The notes under the pieces were generated by a model, which was given only the letters and a program-made list of their open reading frames with translations, had not been told where the DNA came from and did no database searches. Of a stretch of 64,000 bases of DNA, positions 60,297 to 64,000 are shown in pieces (positions within the stretch are counted from its first letter, which is position 1; every line of letters starts with the position of its first letter). A program made the position numbers and the translations under genes. The DNA lies in the NCBI RefSeq assembly GCF_000169335.1, contig NZ_AAXW01000021.1:16488-80487 (forward strand), read 5' to 3'. Source of the DNA: Crocosphaera chwakensis CCY0110. Its GTDB lineage: Bacteria; Cyanobacteriota; Cyanobacteriia; Cyanobacteriales; Microcystaceae.

Positions 60297-62000
60297 ATGT
60301 CGTATCGATCTAAGCCATCTGCTGACCCCTGTGTAACTACCTTCGATGAGTTTGTGCGACTGGCGAATTATTCTCTGATGGATACCTTAAACTCCGACCC
60401 GGACGCCACGGTCGATGGTGATGATCACCGTCCCCGTCAGGTTTTCTCTGGTCATTTTGTACCTGTGACACCTACACCGCTTGCAGAACCAGAATATGTA
60501 ACCCATAGTAGCATCTTCTTTAAAGAACTTGGGTTGAGCGATGATCTGGCGCTGGATAAAAAATTTCGCCAGGTTTTTTCTGGTGATATCTCTGCAGCCT
60601 ATGAGCCTATGCGTCCGTTTGGCTGGGCAACTGGTTACGCCCTGTCGATTTATGGCAACGAATATACCCAAAATTGTCCATTCGGTACTGGTAATGGTTA
60701 TGGCGATGGTCGGGCGATATCTGTGTTTGAAGGAATCATCAATGGCCAGCGCTGGGAAATGCAATTGAAAGGGGGTGGACCCACGCCTTATTGCCGTGGT
60801 GCCGACGGGCGCGCGGTACTCCGTTCAAGTGTGCGTGAATTTCTCGCACAAGACTATATGCACGCCTTGGGTGTTCCCACATCGCGCTCTTTGACACTGT
60901 ATGTTTCTAAATCTGAGACTGTTACCCGGCCTTGGTATTCTCAAGACTCCCACTCCACCGACCCTGATATTTTGGTGGACAATCCTGTGGCTATTTCAAC
61001 TCGCGTTGCACCCTCCTTTTTGCGCGTTGGTCAGCTAGAGTTATTTGCCCGCCGCGCTCGCAATAATGCTCATCCAAAAGCATTAGAAGAGTTGAGCATG
61101 ATAGTGTCCCATTTAATTGAGCGAGAGTACAAAAGCGACATTAATCAAAACCTAGGGTTTGCTGAGCAATTGGTTGAGTTGGCTAAGCTATTTCGCCAGC
61201 GTCTTACTTCACTGGTAGCTAATTGGCTACGGGTTGGTTATTGCCAGGGTAATTTTAATAGTGATAACTGCGCTGCTGGTGGCTTTACCCTCGACTATGG
61301 ACCTTTTGGCTTTTGTGAAATTTTTGACCCTTGGTTTCAACCTTGGACTGGCGGGGGTAAACACTTTTCATTCTTCAATCAGCCAATGGCAGCAGAAGCA
61401 AATTATTATATGTTTTGGAAAGCTGTCAGACCGTTACTTGAAGAAGATGCTGAAGCTTTAGAACAGTTCGATCAAGTAGGCCGTGGTTTTGCAGACGCCA
61501 TGCAAAAACAAATTCAAAAAATGTGGGCGACCAAACTTGGCTTAACTGAATTTAACCCAGAGCTATTTAAGAAATTAATGCAGCTAATGACTCACTCAGA
61601 TGTGGATTACACCATTTTCTTCCGCGAGTTATCCCACATACCAGAGGATGTTGAACCATTAAAAAAGAGCTTCTATGTTGAAACTTCACAACAAATTGAT
61701 GAGCAATGGCAAACTTGGCTACAAAGCTGGCACAACCTGGTCAGGAACCACGGCAATTTGGCTGAGATCTCATCAAATATGAAACAAACTAACCCAAAAT
61801 ACACATGGCGAGAGTGGTTGATTGTCCCTGCTTATCAACAAGCCATGCAAGGTGACTACACGTTAGTTAAAGAGTTACAAACCGTATTTAGCTATCCATA
61901 TGATGAGCAATCACAAGATGTAGAAGATAAATACTATCGTCTGAGACCTAGGACGTTTTCTGACGTTGGTGGCGTGTCGTATTATAGCTGTTCATCTTGA
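60297..62000 (+). CDS. selO: Protein adenylyltransferase SelO (YdiU/UPF0061)
   Basis: 567 residues. The pseudokinase-type core has [20 protein letters not shown] (about 159-178), [20 protein letters not shown], and the metal motif NSDN...[10 protein letters not shown]. The usual HGVMNTDN loop reads CQGNFNSDN, so the His is replaced by Gln. SelO transfers AMP to Ser/Thr/Tyr of proteins in redox stress. Parts are GC-richer than neighbours (for example 60800-60840), hinting at transfer. Confidence 0.93.
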   Translation: MSYRSKPSADPCVTTFDEFVRLANYSLMDTLNSDPDATVDGDDHRPRQVFSGHFVPVTPTPLAEPEYVTHSSIFFKELGLSDDLALDKKFRQVFSGDISAAYEPMRPFGWATGYALSIYGNEYTQNCPFGTGNGYGDGRAISVFEGIINGQRWEMQLKGGGPTPYCRGADGRAVLRSSVREFLAQDYMHALGVPTSRSLTLYVSKSETVTRPWYSQDSHSTDPDILVDNPVAISTRVAPSFLRVGQLELFARRARNNAHPKALEELSMIVSHLIEREYKSDINQNLGFAEQLVELAKLFRQRLTSLVANWLRVGYCQGNFNSDNCAAGGFTLDYGPFGFCEIFDPWFQPWTGGGKHFSFFNQPMAAEANYYMFWKAVRPLLEEDAEALEQFDQVGRGFADAMQKQIQKMWATKLGLTEFNPELFKKLMQLMTHSDVDYTIFFRELSHIPEDVEPLKKSFYVETSQQIDEQWQTWLQSWHNLVRNHGNLAEISSNMKQTNPKYTWREWLIVPAYQQAMQGDYTLVKELQTVFSYPYDEQSQDVEDKYYRLRPRTFSDVGGVSYYSCSS

Positions 62001-62003
62001 TGT

Positions 62004-62843
62004 TCAACCATAAATATTCTCCACTAAGCTAAGCATTTCTTCTTCCAAGGGGGTCAGATAAGGACGGTCAATTTTCCCTAGTAACCGTAATACTCCCTTG
62101 GCTGTCTTTTCTAACTCGGCGCCTTGTAGTCGCTGAATTCTACCATGAAGATTTTGGATGGCTTCACAATCTTCTTCGGTGTATTCTAATTCTCGTAGAA
62201 ATTCAATCTCAATTGCTTCTAACTCATCATTCCAAGTTTGTAGATTGCAAGTGGTTTTTGTTAGTGCTGTAACAATTCCCCAACAACCATTCTTTCCCTT
62301 TAAATCAGGATTATCTTGAGCCACAATACCCACCACTTCCCCTAACTCAAAAGGGTTATCTGCATCTTCTCTAGTCATTTCTCTGACCACCTGTTTAACA
62401 ATGCGGTGACTGGGGACTTTTCCGTTGCAGATATCCACTGCTTTGTTCCAAGCTTCCACTTGTAGTGGTGGTTTCTTCAATACTCCTAAGGGCCTAACCT
62501 GAAATTCGCTCTGTGGAAGAACTTCACAACCACTGGCTTCTAAATTTTCGTAGATGGTGGCGGCTACGATTAGATAGTCTGACTTCTGACGCGAATGACC
62601 AAACGTTTCCTGACAATACACCGCAAAACTGGGATGGCTATCACGGTACAGCTTTTTGTCCCGTAGTTTTTGTAGAGCTTTCCCTGCAGCCCATACAGCA
62701 CCAGAAACAACCGCTTCCAACCGTTGCTTTTCCACCTCCTCAGCTTCACTCAGGGGTTGAAAAGGACTATCCAATTGGCTACTTTGCTCGGACACTACCT
62801 CAACATCAATCGTCGGCACTGACTGAGACTGAGACTGTGCCAA
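62004..62843 (-). CDS. Cyanobacterial plasmid-type hypothetical protein
   Basis: 279 residues. KALQKLRDKKLYRDSHPSFA then VYCQETFGHSRQKSDYLI is a helical DNA-binding-like domain seen in proteins of cyanobacterial plasmids and phages; the middle (ELGEVVGIVAQDNPDLKGKN) has a small beta-rich domain. Role may be replication or regulation; not established. It ends 4 bp from the selO stop, convergent. Confidence 0.6.
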   Translation of the reverse strand: MAQSQSQSVPTIDVEVVSEQSSQLDSPFQPLSEAEEVEKQRLEAVVSGAVWAAGKALQKLRDKKLYRDSHPSFAVYCQETFGHSRQKSDYLIVAATIYENLEASGCEVLPQSEFQVRPLGVLKKPPLQVEAWNKAVDICNGKVPSHRIVKQVVREMTREDADNPFELGEVVGIVAQDNPDLKGKNGCWGIVTALTKTTCNLQTWNDELEAIEIEFLRELEYTEEDCEAIQNLHGRIQRLQGAELEKTAKGVLRLLGKIDRPYLTPLEEEMLSLVENIYG

Positions 62844-62850
62844 TAGTTGA

Positions 62851-63147
62851 TTAAACTCCTCCTGAGTTACATAATCTTGCGCTGAACTTCGTCGTCTTCG
62901 GAATCGTGCTATGGTTCACTTCCTCATGTAATTGTAATTCTAATTTTAATTGACCTGGACTGATATTGCCTCGTTGTCCTCTGTGCATATAAAGATGACA
63001 CGCACTGCACAAAGGAATGAGGTTAGAAGTATGGTTATTGGAGGGATCATAATCAGAATGATGGACGGTTAAAGTATATTTGGTTCTTAAACTTTTATCA
63101 GTCAACCATTGTTGTATTATTATCAACCAAAATAGGATTAAGGATAG
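62851..63147 (-). pseudogene. HNH endonuclease gene, 3' exon after a group II intron
   Basis: The frame contains HHSDYDPSNNHTSNLIPLCS and CHLYMHRGQRGNIS, matching the second half of the HNH protein at 59778, and lacks the N-terminal zinc knuckle. The missing 5' half should lie beyond the right edge, separated by the intron whose 3' end is at 63148. If the intron splices, the gene could be functional. Confidence 0.65.
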
Positions 63148-64000
63148 GTTAAACTAAGCCAGGCTGTCACCAGCCCGACTCGTCTTCAGAACCGGACGTG
63201 AAAGTTTCCCTTCATCCGGCTCCTCTGTAAATAGGCTCCTGTTACGAGTACCATTGACCAATGTGGGTAAGTCGTCTTTCCACTCCCATTTGATAATTTC
63301 AAAATGAAAGTTGATTTCTTTTAGGGTTTTATCCCATATTTTTTGACTTTTATAGGACTTGATATCCTTTAAATCCCTTTTGGTTTTTGTATCATGGCAA
63401 TGTGAATGTAGTGCTTGGAGATTATCTTTTAGGTTATTACCACCTGCTTTTATAGGTGTTATATGGTCGGTTTCGATTTTATCCCCAGGCATGAAGGTTA
63501 ATCCACAATGATTACACTTACCTTTCTGCTTTTTGAGCAGTGTGGCAACTGATTTTTTCATTTCAGGATGTTTTCCCATTCTAGAAGCCCAGTAGTTCGT
63601 GTTTCCATCGTATGGGCTTGAATTACCTTTTACTTTGGTGTATCTAACTACTTCTGTTTGGCTATGTCTAAATAGGGTGTATTCTTTGTTTTTGAATTTA
63701 CATCCGAAAACCCAGTTGTTTGTTCCTATGGTATGCCAATATTTCTTGACCACCCATTTTTTTGATTTTTTGGTGTGTCTTCGCAACGCCCATCTGTATA
63801 ACTTTAACCATAGTAAATGGTCAAGTTTTTTGTAGGTTTCTGAACTGCATACTGCTCGGTAGTAGTTTGACCATCCTCTGATAACTGGTGTTAATTTATT
63901 TATTAACTTCCATTGAGGTGATGCTTTATGTTTATCTACTATTTGAGCTAGTTTCTATAGTGTTCATTTACCTTCTCTTTTTCTGGTTTGATGATTGTTT
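63148..64000 (-). mobile_element. Group II intron, 3' part
   Basis: Reading the minus strand, domain V (GAGCCGGATGAAGGGAAACT, then TTCACGTCCGGTTC; about 63187-63221) is followed by a domain VI-like stem and the end sequence TTTAAC at 63148. The intron-encoded protein lies upstream of it. The 5' end is outside the window. Confidence 0.8.
63154..63953 (-). pseudogene. Group II intron reverse transcriptase/maturase, C-terminal part with HNH domain
   Basis: The frame from about 63953 carries the maturase X domain (VIRGWSNYYRAV, LRRHTKKSKKW) and an HNH endonuclease domain (CNHCGLTFMPGD, ETDHITPIKAGGNNLKDNLQ). A TAG interrupts the frame near 63950, where one missing base would restore EHYRKLAQIVDKHK, so the protein is frameshifted there. 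The frame reads on through domain V before stopping at 63154. Confidence 0.7.

Overview
The window looks like an AT-rich cyanobacterial genome segment. HIP1 octamers (GCGATCGC) occur throughout, there are four PEP-CTERM genes, a CcaA-type carbonic anhydrase, an SLH/OprB-type porin, and IS families and a group II intron typical of cyanobacteria. I see no rRNA, tRNA or CRISPR array.

1-31 kb is a zinc-homeostasis island. Fourteen copies of a Zur-type operator (consensus TGATAATNATTATCA) sit in front of almost every transcription unit. The units encode a TatD-family hydrolase and a QueD/PTPS-like protein; PEP-CTERM proteins; a PEP-CTERM / COG0523 GTPase / small CPP protein / DUF1636 / cysS operon; hisI; a flavoprotein plus FeoB-like transporter pair divergent from a His-rich COG0523 GTPase; a CxCC-less COG0523-like protein with two metallophosphoesterases (one degenerate); a zinc-independent type hemB; a porin; zur; znuA-znuC-znuB; and an FAD oxidoreductase. 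An ArsR-type regulator with a CDF exporter lies at the left edge. The logic is zinc import, allocation and sparing. The zur gene itself is cut by an IS200/IS605 element, one PEP-CTERM gene is cut by an IS5-like element, and an IS4-family copy has entered a perfect palindrome.

31.9-51.3 kb is a visibly more GC-rich, plasmid- or virus-like module: a methyltransferase/helicase fusion of the strawberry-notch type, a divergent beta clamp, class Ia ribonucleotide reductase (nrdB and nrdA far apart), TPR and RTX-like proteins, many small unknown or membrane proteins, a decayed PAPS-reductase gene, and a MazF-type toxin-antitoxin pair between two restriction-enzyme tails. Its organisation is the most unusual thing here. 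Most genes are separate units built as octamer GCTAGCGC (14 exact copies plus variants), about 32-47 nt of leader, one ORF, and an intrinsic terminator. Seven of these units are additionally preceded by an exactly 46-bp hairpin element with CCGCAGC...GCTGCGG arms, four of which end 134-135 bp direct repeats.

51.4-64 kb returns to AT-rich sequence: parA-parB (with a perfect 24-bp palindrome inside parB) followed by a thiamine-binding-like protein and an SDR, then small hypothetical genes, a CAP-domain protein, an Rpn-type nuclease, two HNH genes (one interrupted by the 3' part of a group II intron), selO, and a plasmid-type protein. The partition genes, clamp and RNR suggest a large plasmid or an integrated plasmid-like element carrying the zinc island, but the sequence alone does not prove that.
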